A DNA stretch of 39,733 bases from JBEKTY01 sp049515555 (GCA_049515555.1 JBEKTY010000063.1:1-39733); one strand, 5' to 3'. Counted from the first letter of the stretch, positions 1 through 9,597 are shown. Translations and numbers: made by a program. Notes: generated from the letters alone by a model not told the origin.

Positions 1-1611
1 CCGGCCCATGCACCGCTCGGCGATGTCCAGGTACTTGTCCATGATCGAAAAATCATAGTCATAAGTGCCGTCGGCTTTCTTGATGAAACGGACCATCGAC
101 TGCTCGTTGCCGCTGTTGGTCTGCGCTATGAGCGGGATGTGGACCACCCGGCTGCCGATCTCGCCCATGTAACGCAGCGAGTCGGCGATCATCGACCAGT
201 GCTTCTCGCTCCACAGGGGCACCTTGTACTCGGCGGCCAGCGTGTCGGGCGACTGCATCAGCTCGATCCAGGTGCGGTAGTCTTGCGTGTCGGGCACGGC
301 GAAATCGGCGATCTCGACGCGGACGGGGACGGCGCGGGCCTGCTGGCCCTCGGCCTCGACGGTCACCTCCCCGCTGTAGACACCGGGTTTGGCATCCTTC
401 GGCGCCTTCAGCGTCAGCCAGATCGGCACCACCACCCCTTGGCCGGCGGCGGTGGCAGGGAAGGAGTCCAGCGGGGTCTCGAGCAGGCAATCGAGTTCCA
501 CGCCTGCCACGTGGTCGTCGCCATTTCCGGCGTAGCCCCCGAAGTGGACGGCGTAGCGGGCCCGCAGATGCGCGGCGGGGATGACCGTTGCGCCCTGTTT
601 CAGGTCACCGCAGGTGACCTTCAGGCCTTGGATGGCCTTGGGCGAGCCAATCACGATCTTGCCCGAGAGGTATCCGTTGCCGGGCCCCCTCAGTTCCACC
701 GGCCGCAGGGCCTCGCAGCGGTCACCGAAGTCGCTCGTGTAGTCGGCGGCCAGGATGTCGGCGTTCCAGGCCTGGAACTCCTGCGGACGCGAGGCGTTGG
801 GCACCAGGCCCGCTGCCCCCGCCGCCGTCAGTTGCACCTGCCGAACCTCGCAGGTGCTCCAGGTCAGCTCGTAGGGACAGTTGCGGGTGGCCAGATCGCG
901 TTTGTCCGCGGCCTGATTCTTCTTCTCGTCGAGAATCTTGTGGTAGGGCGCGCGGACGACCTCGACGGCCAGCACGTTCACGCCCTTGCGCAGGAGCTTG
1001 GCCGGGATGGCCACGTCGGCCAGGGTCCGCGCCCGGGCAGCCAGGGCCTTGGGATACTTATCCATCTGCCAACTGGCGGCCGGCAGCATCTTGCCACTGT
1101 CCGCGACGAAGGCCTCGGGCGGATAGCCGTCGGCCATGGCCGGCGGGCCCTCTTTCGAGACATGGTCGCGGACAAGCTCCCGGCCGTTGACGTACACGAT
1201 CGCGCCCCCGTAGTAAGTCAGCGAGAGGCGGAGGTCCTGCACCCGGGCGGGCTCGGTCACCTCGAACCGCGCCCGCAGGCACACTTGGGCCAGGTAGGGC
1301 GTGCGCGACGCCGCCCGCGCGACCCCGCGCAGCCAATTGCCGTCGGGCAAGTCGGGATTCGTCCAGTCCGCCGGCGCCGCCGCGGTTTCCCGGTCCAGCC
1401 ATTCGTACTTGGACGTGACGGGCTTCAGGCCGTCGTCAAGCTCGATCACCGGCGGCTTGAGGGTCTCGTGAATCCGCCACACGCTCAGCGTATCGAGCAC
1501 GACCGCCGGCGGGCTGTCGTTGGGAGTCGCCTGGCCATGTGCCGACGCGCACCCGAGTGCCATCGAGAAGATGAACGACCCCACCGCCGCCGGCGAGATA
1601 CCAAGATTCAT
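1..1611 (-). CDS. GH123/DUF4091-like secreted protein, C-terminus cut by window edge
   Basis: This is an exported protein of the same family as the genes at 1843-4572 and 16075-18777; 537 codons are visible and the frame is still open at base 1. The start at 1611 is supported by GGAGG five bases upstream and a signal peptide ending near CASAHG. The N-terminal beta-sandwich carries the family hallmark GGAIVYVNGREL, followed by the strand-rich stretch with LLRKGVNVLAVEV. A second sandwich has KPGVYSGEVTVEAEG, and a barrel-like region begins with YRTWIELMQSPDTLA and LWSEKHW. The paralogs keep these blocks in the same order. Families of this build (GH123 N-terminal plus DUF4091) include glycosidases, but I cannot name a substrate. 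It is the last gene visible in the probable minus-strand operon. The family link between the three copies is clear; enzymatic activity is inference. Confidence 0.8.
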   Translation of the reverse strand, partial: MNLGISPAAVGSFIFSMALGCASAHGQATPNDSPPAVVLDTLSVWRIHETLKPPVIELDDGLKPVTSKYEWLDRETAAAPADWTNPDLPDGNWLRGVARAASRTPYLAQVCLRARFEVTEPARVQDLRLSLTYYGGAIVYVNGRELVRDHVSKEGPPAMADGYPPEAFVADSGKMLPAASWQMDKYPKALAARARTLADVAIPAKLLRKGVNVLAVEVVRAPYHKILDEKKNQAADKRDLATRNCPYELTWSTCEVRQVQLTAAGAAGLVPNASRPQEFQAWNADILAADYTSDFGDRCEALRPVELRGPGNGYLSGKIVIGSPKAIQGLKVTCGDLKQGATVIPAAHLRARYAVHFGGYAGNGDDHVAGVELDCLLETPLDSFPATAAGQGVVVPIWLTLKAPKDAKPGVYSGEVTVEAEGQQARAVPVRVEIADFAVPDTQDYRTWIELMQSPDTLAAEYKVPLWSEKHWSMIADSLRYMGEIGSRVVHIPLIAQTNSGNEQSMVRFIKKADGTYDYDFSIMDKYLDIAERCMGR

Positions 1612-1721
1612 AGCGACCTCCGCGCCGGTTGACCTTGCCGATGCCTGTCTACCAATATGCCGCATTCCCCATGCTCGGGCAAGTGGGCTTTCACTTCGGC
1701 CCAAGCTCCTGAACGCGGGCA

Positions 1722-1808
1722 CAATTCCCGGCCATTCACGATGACCACGACGCCGCCGAAGCAGCGCAGTGAGCGTCTCAGGTCCTTGACCTGGTCGGGA
1801 TCGTCCAA
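1722..1808 (-). pseudogene. Possible remnant of another GH123/DUF4091-like paralog
   Basis: The 231-base gap between the two minus-strand paralogs holds a reading frame encoding DDPDQVKDLRRSLRCFGG followed by VVVIVNGREL. This lines up with the sandwich block of the neighbours: VDDPARAQGMKLSLRYRGG then VYVNGKEL in the 16075 gene, and GGAIVYVNGREL in the edge gene. Similarity stops after VNGREL, where the frame continues for about 37 unrelated codons to a stop just inside the next gene. There is no signal peptide and no clear start. It looks like a leftover of a duplicated or recombined copy. It could instead be a small unrelated protein: CPCC lies just upstream in the same frame. Confidence 0.42.
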
Positions 1809-1842
1809 GCAGCATGGGCACTTGTGTCTCGGCCGAGTCTTC

Positions 1843-4572
1843 TCACCGTATGCGCCCTTTCCCGGCAGTTGCGAGCGCGGCCTCCGCCGCTGCCTCGTAA
1901 AGTTGGACCGCGCGTGCCTCCCACCCGGAATACGGCCACGAGACGGACGATTCCGGTGCCGGACCTGACATCAGCACTCGGTGCCAGCGATTCCGCTCGT
2001 CCAACACCGCCTGCGCCTTCGCGGCCAGGTCAGCCGGCAGGCGCCAGCGCGACTCCAACAGCAGCTTTTCCAGGAAGATGCGGGCCTCGCACTCCTGGAT
2101 GTTTTCACGAAGCATCTGGTAACGTACCGAGGGGACCGGACCGTCGGGGCCGGGATAGAGCAATTGACCGGCGTAAATGCCCAAGTTCCCTTCGCTGGTC
2201 GACGGAAATCGTCCCACCATCGTGGAAGTGGTTTTGCCGTCCGGTCCCGGCACGGGCCAGAAGTCGGCGCCGATCTGCCCCAGCCCGTGCCGCTCCGCCA
2301 GCAGCGATTGCTCGCAGGCCACCCGGAACTGACAAATGGGCGACGCGTCGAACAGGCCGCGGTCGAGCCACGTACGCAGACTCGGCTTGACCGGGTGCTT
2401 CCAACCGTAGACGCGGCGGTCGTCGGGGTCCCAGTTGTCCCACCCGCCCCAGACGTTCGGCTGGTACCGAATGGGCACCGCGCCACCCCGATACGACAAC
2501 GTGTCGTTCGCAATGGGCGGGTGCCGCGTCGCCTGCCATCCGACGTCGGGAAGGATGTCGTGGAAGACGCCCACCGTGGCCTCGTCCGGCTGGCGATCGG
2601 CACAATAGCCGATGAGCATGGCAGCGGCCAACCCTCGCTTGGAAAGAAGGTCGCGGAGCTTGGTCAACACCGGCCGCCAAAAGGCTTCGCTCTGGGGAGT
2701 TCCGTGAATGGGCCCGTCCACGGTCGTGATCTTGCCGGTCTTGGGGTCCAAGAGCGAGATCCGCGGGAACCCCCGTTTCATCTCCTGCGGCACCGAGACG
2801 TGCATGCACGAGTCCCACACGCCGGCCACGATAAATTGCGGCTGGCCGGCATGTTTCAAGGCCAGGTCCAGGTACTGCTCCACCCGGCCGAAATCGTGGG
2901 TGTACTTGCCGTCGGCGTCCTGGACCCACAGCACCATCGATTGCGCGTTGCCATACTGGCTCTCCGCGCCCAGCGGGAGATATAGCACCTTGGCCCCCAG
3001 CTTGCCGATCCATTCCAGACTCTTGCCGACCAGCCGGCAGTGCTTGTCCGACCAGGGGGGCACGCGATATGTAAGCGCCACCGCTTCCGGCGATTGGATC
3101 ATGCCCATCCAATACGCGTATTCAGCCGGATCGGGCAACGTCCAGTCGATCACTCTCAGCCCGACCGGCGTCTCCGCAACCCGCCGGCCGTCGGCGCTAA
3201 TCGTCAGCGCTGCGCGGTACTGACCGGCCGCCGCGTCCTTCGGTATTTCTACGAGCAACCACACCGGCACCAGAACGCCGTCTTTGAGCGTTGGCGGCAG
3301 GCCATCCGCCAGTCGGTCTTCCGAGGTTTCGCGCGGCATTTCCTTCTTGCCGAGCGGCGCCGCCTCCGGCGGCGACTCCAGCAGGGCATCGTCGCGCAGC
3401 CGGTGCAGCGAGCCCCACTGCACCGCGCCGCCGTCGCTGGCGCCTCCCCATCGCGAGGCCCGCGCGGCGTCGAACTTGCCGTACCACAACTTCACGGCGG
3501 TTTCCGGGATTGTGGCGCCATTGGGGCCCTGGAAACTGTCGACCTTGGCACGCACGTTCTTCAGCGGCCGGTCGCTGCTCACGACGACCCGCGCCGAGTA
3601 CACGCCGTTGCGCGGGCCGGCCAGCGAAAGCGGCTTGAGCGGCTCGTGGGGGTCCGCCCAGCATGAGTCGAAAACCTGTTCGGCCGTCGAGGTGTTCCAT
3701 ACTTGAACTCCTGCGGGCCGGACGACGTTGGGCACAAGCCCTTCAGCCTGTTCGGCCTGCAGGTGCAACTCGATAAGGCCGCAGGTGGACCATTCCGGCA
3801 CGGCTTTTTGAAAAGCCTCGGGATACGGCGCCGCGTGGATCTCCACGGCCAGCACGTTCGTGCCTTTCAACAGCAGGCTGGCCGGGATGGGCAATTTCTC
3901 CAATCGCCGCACCCGCAGCGGATAAACCTCTTTGCGGATGAGGTCCTGGTCGTGGTACCAGTTCCACGCTTTGCCGTTGTCCTTGAGATAGACGCGCAGG
4001 GGATAGATTTGTGCCGGAGTTCCGGGTTCGATCTTACCGGGAGACAGGTGCCCCCGGGCGATTTCCCGGCCGTTGACATGCACAATCACTCCGCCGCGGT
4101 AAGCCAGGCTCAACCACAACCGGCCTACCGCGGCCGGGTTGCTCACGGTGAACTTGCCGCGCAGGCAAAGCTGCCGGAGATAGGGCGAGGCGCTGCCGCC
4201 GCCTGCCCGCTCGTCCCATTCGCCGTTGCTGTACTTGGCGAAGAAATGGCGCCGCGGCCACGTCGTATCGTCGAAAGCGGTCGTCGTCCAACCGTCGCCC
4301 GGGTCGACGGTCATGAAGTGGAACTCCGGCCGCTCGACCGGCTCGGAGCGACTGCTGCGGTTGCGCCGCTCCTGGAGCCCAGCCGAAGCCTGCACCAGCG
4401 GGGCGTTCCAAGAGTGAAGCACGCGCCACACTCCGCTGCCGTCAAGGATGGTCACCGGCCCTTTCGTGTCCTCAGCAGACGCGGTGCCGCACGTGGTCGC
4501 CAGCGTCAGGCAAGCGAACATTCCGGCAAACCGGAATCCCAGCACAAGAACAAGCCGAAGGGCGTTCGGCAT
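1843..4572 (-). CDS. GH123/DUF4091-like secreted protein (909 aa)
   Basis: This is a full-length member of the family that occurs three times in the window. The start is fixed by AAAGGAGA about seven bases upstream and by a signal peptide (residues 1-33, ending GTASA). Residues 40-300 form beta-sandwich modules with GGVIVHVNGRE at 160-170 and LLLKGTNVLAVEIH. Near 440-480 comes AAAGQYRAALTIS, typical of the domain before a GH123-like barrel. The barrel-like part starts with YWMGMIQSPEAVALTY and includes CADRQPDE (D659, D663, E664). The C-terminal part has GADFWPVPGPDG and LRENIQECEARIFLEKLL, as in DUF4091 proteins. GH123 enzymes use neighbouring Asp-Glu residues, so the DE here is a candidate, but the alignment is not proven. 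The gene starts 16 bases after the VCBS gene ends, so they are probably co-transcribed. Confidence 0.82.
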   Translation of the reverse strand: MPNALRLVLVLGFRFAGMFACLTLATTCGTASAEDTKGPVTILDGSGVWRVLHSWNAPLVQASAGLQERRNRSSRSEPVERPEFHFMTVDPGDGWTTTAFDDTTWPRRHFFAKYSNGEWDERAGGGSASPYLRQLCLRGKFTVSNPAAVGRLWLSLAYRGGVIVHVNGREIARGHLSPGKIEPGTPAQIYPLRVYLKDNGKAWNWYHDQDLIRKEVYPLRVRRLEKLPIPASLLLKGTNVLAVEIHAAPYPEAFQKAVPEWSTCGLIELHLQAEQAEGLVPNVVRPAGVQVWNTSTAEQVFDSCWADPHEPLKPLSLAGPRNGVYSARVVVSSDRPLKNVRAKVDSFQGPNGATIPETAVKLWYGKFDAARASRWGGASDGGAVQWGSLHRLRDDALLESPPEAAPLGKKEMPRETSEDRLADGLPPTLKDGVLVPVWLLVEIPKDAAAGQYRAALTISADGRRVAETPVGLRVIDWTLPDPAEYAYWMGMIQSPEAVALTYRVPPWSDKHCRLVGKSLEWIGKLGAKVLYLPLGAESQYGNAQSMVLWVQDADGKYTHDFGRVEQYLDLALKHAGQPQFIVAGVWDSCMHVSVPQEMKRGFPRISLLDPKTGKITTVDGPIHGTPQSEAFWRPVLTKLRDLLSKRGLAAAMLIGYCADRQPDEATVGVFHDILPDVGWQATRHPPIANDTLSYRGGAVPIRYQPNVWGGWDNWDPDDRRVYGWKHPVKPSLRTWLDRGLFDASPICQFRVACEQSLLAERHGLGQIGADFWPVPGPDGKTTSTMVGRFPSTSEGNLGIYAGQLLYPGPDGPVPSVRYQMLRENIQECEARIFLEKLLLESRWRLPADLAAKAQAVLDERNRWHRVLMSGPAPESSVSWPYSGWEARAVQLYEAAAEAALATAGKGRIR

Positions 4573-4588
4573 GAGGCATCTCCTTTGG

Positions 4589-6463
4589 CTACTTGATTTC
4601 CACCCTGACCGTCTGCTTTTCCACGACGACCTCTCTTTGCTGTTCTTTGCCGCCGGGCAAACGCCATTTGAGCATGACGGGCCCCGCCTCTCTGCGACCG
4701 AAGAACGCCTGGCTGGAGCCGGGCAAGACGTTCCACGCCCCCAGACACCGTTTCCCGATCCAGCCCGTTACGGTCGCCGGTCCTTTGTACCGGCCGCCGA
4801 CGGGCAGGGCTGCAACCACGCTCCGTGCTTCACGGTCGTCGTTCTCGCGGTAGAAGATCCAGATCTCGCCGCCCGTCAGGGCCAGCACCATGTCCTGCGC
4901 GCCGTCGCCGTCGAAATCGCCGAGGCATGCCGACTGTTGACCCTGCTCTGCCGCGGGGAGCAATCGCCGCTCGGCCAGGTCCAGCGAGTGGGCGTGGCCG
5001 AAACTCCGGAAGCCGCGGTTGAAGAACAGTTGAGGGCTCATGGCGCCGTAGGCGATCAAGGCATCCTGACGACCGTCGTTGTTAATATCGCCGACCAGGC
5101 AGTCGATTCCGCCGGGCTTGCTGATATAGGCGAGTTCGCCCGAGACGTTCAGGGCGTCGGTGAACTTGCCGTCGCCGTCGTTCTGCCATAGGCGGACGCC
5201 GTCGGCGCCAACGCAAAGAACATCGAGCCGGCCGTCGCCGTCGAAGTCGGCCACGCACGTGCCCGACTGGCCAGTGCCGAGTCTTACCGCACAAGCTACG
5301 CCGGAGGCGAACTTGCCGGCCGTGAGACCGCGGAACAGCACGCTTCCCGCGGCAAACGGCACGAGGCAATCGGCGACACCGTCGCCGTCGAAGTCGGCTA
5401 TTAGGCACGGCCCTGCCTTGCCCAATTTCTTCAGATCCACTCCAGCGGCCGCAAGCGTGGCGAGCGAGGGCTTGCCGCCGGCATCGAACGAGACCAGCAC
5501 CGGCCAGGAGTTGGTGCTGACCAGCAGGCCGGATCTCCCCTTGCTTCCGCAATCGAGCGCCGAGAGCCCAATGCAGCCGTTTTCCAGTGCGTCGGCAAGG
5601 TCCAGCGGCCGGGCCCGAAACGTGCCGTCGGCCTGCTGCGCGTGGAGCGAAAGGCTTTTGCCGTCGAACGAGAGCAGGTCCAGCCGGCCCCGACCGTCGA
5701 AATCGCCCCAGGCAAACGCCTGGGACTTCGACTGCAAGCCGCGGCCCGCCGTGATGTCGGTGAACTTCCGGCTCTTAGCATCACAGACCAGCAAGTGGTC
5801 CCCCTGCTCCCGCGCGACGAAGAGGAGCAGCTTGCCGTCGCCGGCCAGGTCAATCGGCCGCACGGCCCTGATTGTGCCGCTGAGCGTGGCGATTTTCTTC
5901 TGGTCGCTGCTCCAGGCAGCGCCGTCGGCTACCGGCACTTCGGGGTCGTCGTCTTGCAGGATATAATCCACAGCCCGGCGGAGCATGTCGGTGCCGCCGG
6001 CCCACACGCCCTGGCTCTTGGCGTCGATCTGGGTCAAGGCCCAGACGCCGTCCGGGCCGCCGTCGAATTCGGCCCATTGGCCGGAGACGTGCAGTAGGCC
6101 GCGGCTCTCCGCCGGTGCGCCGCCCGGGCCGGCCTTCTCCTCGGCGAACTCGCCCACAAAGAACAACGCCGGCTTCGCGTCGGCCGCCAGGTCGCGCAGG
6201 GCGTTCGCGTTCTGGGTGTTGATCGCCTTGGAGAGGTCCAAGCGGAGCGCCTTCAGCTCCGTCTTGCCTTTGAGCACTTCGCGAATGGCGGCGGTGTACT
6301 GGTCCTTCGATTGCCCCGGCTTGAGATCGACGGACACGATCAACGTCGCCTGCTGCACCAGGTGGACCGGCGTGAAACGGGGATTGATCATGGCATTGGC
6401 CGTGGCCACGCACAGCCACGCGGCAACGGCAACAAGGGCGGCGAGGCAACTATAGCGATTCAT
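4589..6463 (-). CDS. Secreted VCBS/FG-GAP propeller protein with ASPIC/UnbV-like C-terminus (624 aa)
   Basis: The protein is exported: the signal peptide is residues 1-24 (ending TANA), and AAGGAG sits six bases before the ATG. An N-terminal module of about 190 residues begins INPRFTPVHLV. After it come repeated calcium-binding loops of the FG-GAP/VCBS type: DFDGRGRLD, DFDGDGVAD, DFDGDGRLD, DINNDGRQD and DFDGDGAQD. These predict a seven-bladed integrin-alpha-like propeller. The last 70 residues (VLPGSSQAFFGR and GPVMLKWRLPGGKEQ) resemble the ASPIC/UnbV domain often found after VCBS repeats. Such proteins are usually surface or periplasmic and bind calcium; no catalytic residues are evident. 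The gene lies 57 bases after the PQQ-like gene and 16 before the GH-like gene. The role in the operon is unknown; adhesion or substrate binding is inference. Confidence 0.85.
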   Translation of the reverse strand: MNRYSCLAALVAVAAWLCVATANAMINPRFTPVHLVQQATLIVSVDLKPGQSKDQYTAAIREVLKGKTELKALRLDLSKAINTQNANALRDLAADAKPALFFVGEFAEEKAGPGGAPAESRGLLHVSGQWAEFDGGPDGVWALTQIDAKSQGVWAGGTDMLRRAVDYILQDDDPEVPVADGAAWSSDQKKIATLSGTIRAVRPIDLAGDGKLLLFVAREQGDHLLVCDAKSRKFTDITAGRGLQSKSQAFAWGDFDGRGRLDLLSFDGKSLSLHAQQADGTFRARPLDLADALENGCIGLSALDCGSKGRSGLLVSTNSWPVLVSFDAGGKPSLATLAAAGVDLKKLGKAGPCLIADFDGDGVADCLVPFAAGSVLFRGLTAGKFASGVACAVRLGTGQSGTCVADFDGDGRLDVLCVGADGVRLWQNDGDGKFTDALNVSGELAYISKPGGIDCLVGDINNDGRQDALIAYGAMSPQLFFNRGFRSFGHAHSLDLAERRLLPAAEQGQQSACLGDFDGDGAQDMVLALTGGEIWIFYRENDDREARSVVAALPVGGRYKGPATVTGWIGKRCLGAWNVLPGSSQAFFGRREAGPVMLKWRLPGGKEQQREVVVEKQTVRVEIK

Positions 6464-6520
6464 GGGGTCTCCTTGCCTTGGAAGGTCACGCTGACCGACT
6501 GGGCCATGTCCACAAGCCTG

Positions 6521-7792
6521 TCATTCATGATGAGCGATGCACCAGAGGTTCTCGAAATCGCGGACGAAGATCCGGCCGCCCGAGACCGCCGGCGAGGAGC
6601 CGTTGCCCCAGCCATTCAGATTACCGCCGCCGATGACCTCGATCGTCGGGCCCGGCTTGATGACGTAGCTTTTTCCCGTGCTCACGAAATAAACCCGGCC
6701 GTCGGCCGTGGCGATGGGGCTAGCCAGCTTCGACGCGCCGTCCAGCCGCTCGCTGGAGACTGCCTCGCCGGTCGAGAGTCTCAGGCACCCGATGACGCCT
6801 TCCTTCTGGACGTGGCAGATGTAGTCGCCGCAGACGACGGGTGAGGAGTAATCGCCCGGCACCTTGGCCTCCCGCCACTTCACGTGGGTCTTGGCCACGT
6901 CCCCTTTGCCGCTGGGATCAACGAGCAGGGCCGGCTCGTTGCCGCCCTTGGCGGTATAAACCAGGCTGCCGGCCGCGATCGGCGATTCGCCGAAGCCGGG
7001 CGTCTTGCACCACCAGATCGGCTCGCCGGTGGCGGGATCCAGCCCCTCGAGCTTGTCGGCGCCGGCGATGATCATCTGCGGCTTGCCCTTAACCTGGATG
7101 AGAAGCGGCGTCGTGTTATTGCAGTTTGCGTTGGTTCGCTTCTGCTCCCACTTCACTGCGCCCGTCTTCTTGTCCAGACCCTGCAAGAACGCAAGTCCCC
7201 TGGACTGGTCACAGAGCAGGATCAGCGTGTCCTGGTAGAGGGCCAGACTGGTGCAGAGGCCGGGATTCAGGCTGAACGGGCCGGAACGCTCGTGCCGCCA
7301 GAGCAGCTTGCCGTCGAAGTCCACGGCCACTACCACCGCCGAGCCGAACCAGACGTAGACTGCCTTGCCGTCTGTCACCGGCGTGGGCACGGCGTAAATG
7401 GCATAGCCCTCCTGGTGCGGGCCGTGGGCCACGCGCGTCTTCCAGAGCAACTTGCCGTCACCGGCCCGATAGCAGGCAATGTCGTGGTCGGGGATGTCCT
7501 TGCGTGCCTCTTCCTCCCGGCTCTGCTTGGCTGCCGTGGTTAGAAAGACTCGATCTTCCCAGACGATCGGGCTGGAGTGGCCTGTGGTGTCCTTGAGCGG
7601 GACCTTCCACAAGACGCCTTCCCCGGTCTTACCGTCCCATTTCAACGGCAGGTCCTTTTCGTCGCTGTAGCCCGAGCCCGTCGGACCGCGCCAGCCGGGC
7701 CAGTTGCCGGCCCAAGTTGTGGCCGGCATCGCGGCCAGCAGGCCGGCCAGAAGGGTAAGAGCAAACCCGGTTCCCACATTGCTACGGCTCAT
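6521..7792 (-). CDS. Secreted PQQ-like beta-propeller protein (423 aa)
   Basis: This is a BamB/PQQ-like propeller of the type abundant in planctomycetes. The start is set at 7792, where ATG overlaps the upstream stop as ATGA, implying translational coupling. An upstream in-frame ATG would add 26 residues lying inside the upstream gene and is rejected. The signal peptide is MSRSNVGTGFALTLLAGLLA, ending near TTWA. The mature start NWPGWRGPTGSG is the usual entry strand of this family. Blades carry the recurrent pattern of CYRAGDGKLLWKT, VDFDGKLLWRHE and LDPATGEPIWWCKTPG. No haem or quinoprotein-dehydrogenase signature is seen, so an enzymatic role is not supported. It sits between the secreted hydrolase and the VCBS protein in the operon. 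A scaffold or binding role at the cell surface is inferred. Confidence 0.88.
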   Translation of the reverse strand: MSRSNVGTGFALTLLAGLLAAMPATTWAGNWPGWRGPTGSGYSDEKDLPLKWDGKTGEGVLWKVPLKDTTGHSSPIVWEDRVFLTTAAKQSREEEARKDIPDHDIACYRAGDGKLLWKTRVAHGPHQEGYAIYAVPTPVTDGKAVYVWFGSAVVVAVDFDGKLLWRHERSGPFSLNPGLCTSLALYQDTLILLCDQSRGLAFLQGLDKKTGAVKWEQKRTNANCNNTTPLLIQVKGKPQMIIAGADKLEGLDPATGEPIWWCKTPGFGESPIAAGSLVYTAKGGNEPALLVDPSGKGDVAKTHVKWREAKVPGDYSSPVVCGDYICHVQKEGVIGCLRLSTGEAVSSERLDGASKLASPIATADGRVYFVSTGKSYVIKPGPTIEVIGGGNLNGWGNGSSPAVSGGRIFVRDFENLWCIAHHE

Positions 7793-9597
7793 CGTTCTCT
7801 CCCCTTGCGGATCGCGATCCGGTTCTTCTCTTTGGTCACCGTGACTTGCGGGATGGTCAGCAGCCCCCAATCGTCGGCCGCAACGTCGCCCGACTGAATC
7901 GCCTTGTCCGATCCGACGGGCGTGTTGCTCCAGTGGAACTTTTCGCCGCGCTGCGGCTTGAGCTTCTGCAGCCGGCGGGGAGTGATAGTGACCGTACAGC
8001 GGTCCTTCGGGGCCTTGTCCACCAGGCCGATGGTCATCTCCCAGCAGTCAGGCCGGTCCACGACGTCGCCAGTCTCCCAGAACAGGTAGAGGTTGACCTG
8101 CCCCTTGGAATCACCGTCGGCGGGGTCCCCGTTGCCCGGACGGTCGTCGAGGCTGCACGCAGTGAAGGCTGGCTGGCTCTGGTCGGTCCGCGGCTCCAAG
8201 GCGACGGCGCGGTCGCTCAGCGTGACGGGCAACTGGGCCCGCTGCCCGTGCCCGCTCTGGCCCCACACGAACACGTGCGGCCGCTTGGTGTCTTGCAGCG
8301 CACGGTAGAACTCCGCCGCCTGCGGCCAGCCGATGCCGCCGTCGTTCTTGCCGTTCGATAGCGCGATCAGGCCGATCTCTTTCTCGGGGTGCCTGCGGAG
8401 GTACCAGGCGTCGTTGAAGTGGTCCCAGACGGGCGTGCCGTCTTCGAACTTCACGCCCCACTCGGGCGGGCCATAGACCTGCGCATAGGACCCCTTGAAA
8501 CCGGGCGATTTCTCGGGGATGTGTACGCCCACCCAGCCAACGGCCCACGCGATCCGCTCCGGATAACGGATGGCGAGCATCGGCGCCCCGGAGCCGCCCA
8601 TCGAGCTGCCCGCCACGTGCGTCCGCATCAGGTCCACGTCCCAGCGGGTGGCGACCCAATCCAGGAAGGAGAGCATCCGGACCTGTGAATACGAGTGGAC
8701 CGGGCGGTCCTTCCAGGCGTCTTCCCTGGCCGGCCCCTGCCAGTACAGCTCGTGATAGCCCGTCCACCAGTCATAGGGGATCTGATTCGAGGCGATGAGG
8801 ATGTGGCCCTGCTCCGCGCCGTACCACCAGCCGTAACCGCCGTTAAGGCTTCCGCCCCAGCAGTGCAGGTGAATGCCCACGGGCGCGGGCTTGGCCAATC
8901 TCGGCGGGATAGCGACCAGGTAGTCGAACGGCATTCCCGCAACGGCGCAGTTGGGCGGCGATTCCCAGCGGACATAATAGTAGAGCGTCGGGCCCGTGAC
9001 GTACTGCCACTCCTTGGGCTTTTCGGTCCGCTGGAGCACGGGGACGCCCCGTCCGACCGTCTCCGCAATCGGTGTGGCGAGCACGTTGCCGGGCCCCAGC
9101 GCGGTGTTCTCCTTGCCGTCGATGGATAACGTCACGGCATAACAGGCCGTGCCGGCCTTCTTCGGGTTGTGGGCGTAGATGCCCGTGCCCGGCGGCACCG
9201 GCCCTTTGCCCTCTTCGATCACATAGCGAAGTGCCTGGTGCTCCGGGCGGAGGTCGCCGTAGTAGTCGATATTCCATCCGCTCAGCGGCGGGACCTCGGC
9301 GATCGGCCGCAGGCCCTCCAGCGAGGTGATCGTCTGCTCGACGCGGTAGATCCGGTAGCGGACCTTCTTGGATTTGTCCAACTCGCGGCGCATTTCGCGG
9401 AGCTTGACGGCCGCAATCGCCGGCTCAGTCGCGGGCGAATCGACCTCCTGCCAAGCGAGCATGGTCTGTCCGGCCTGGTGCCGCGCCGTCAGGTTGGTAA
9501 CTTGTTTCCGGGCCGCGCCGGCCGCCGCCCCGCCGGCTATCAAGGTCACCGCCACAACAACCGACAACACCGCAAGGAAAAGCCTCTTGTAGGTCAT
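7789..9597 (-). CDS. Secreted alpha/beta hydrolase with N-terminal FnIII-like segment (602 aa)
   Basis: This is a predicted serine hydrolase (esterase or peptidase-like) acting outside the cytoplasm. The start at 9597 has GGGAG five bases upstream and gives the signal peptide MTYKRLFLAVLSVVVAVTLI. Residues ~35-180 look like a fibronectin-III-type sandwich (NLTARHQAGQTMLAW, KVRYRIYRVE). The hydrolase core has HLHCWGGSLNGG, an oxyanion-type turn, and the nucleophile elbow AGSSMGGSGAP, with Ser near 332 in G-x-S-x-G. Candidate acid and base follow in SNGKNDGGIGW and WGQSGHGQRAQ. A C-terminal sandwich (PRRLQKLKPQRGEKF) follows. It begins 59 bases after the EMC3-like gene and overlaps the next gene by four bases. 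The fold assignment is firm; the substrate is unknown. Context with GH-type proteins suggests deacylation of a glycan, which is inference. Confidence 0.82.
   Translation of the reverse strand: MTYKRLFLAVLSVVVAVTLIAGGAAAGAARKQVTNLTARHQAGQTMLAWQEVDSPATEPAIAAVKLREMRRELDKSKKVRYRIYRVEQTITSLEGLRPIAEVPPLSGWNIDYYGDLRPEHQALRYVIEEGKGPVPPGTGIYAHNPKKAGTACYAVTLSIDGKENTALGPGNVLATPIAETVGRGVPVLQRTEKPKEWQYVTGPTLYYYVRWESPPNCAVAGMPFDYLVAIPPRLAKPAPVGIHLHCWGGSLNGGYGWWYGAEQGHILIASNQIPYDWWTGYHELYWQGPAREDAWKDRPVHSYSQVRMLSFLDWVATRWDVDLMRTHVAGSSMGGSGAPMLAIRYPERIAWAVGWVGVHIPEKSPGFKGSYAQVYGPPEWGVKFEDGTPVWDHFNDAWYLRRHPEKEIGLIALSNGKNDGGIGWPQAAEFYRALQDTKRPHVFVWGQSGHGQRAQLPVTLSDRAVALEPRTDQSQPAFTACSLDDRPGNGDPADGDSKGQVNLYLFWETGDVVDRPDCWEMTIGLVDKAPKDRCTVTITPRRLQKLKPQRGEKFHWSNTPVGSDKAIQSGDVAADDWGLLTIPQVTVTKEKNRIAIRKGRER

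Noticed and set aside
139..1632. Long open frame on the plus strand opposite the edge GH123-like gene
   Set aside because: It is the GC-rich shadow of the minus-strand gene: low-complexity, Arg/His/Gly-rich product with no domain, while the minus strand encodes a clear signal peptide and family motifs.
6521..7792. PQQ-like propellers considered as quinoprotein alcohol dehydrogenases
   Set aside because: No disulfide-ring or calcium/PQQ-binding signature of the dehydrogenases is visible; these are the shorter BamB/PQQ-like repeat proteins.
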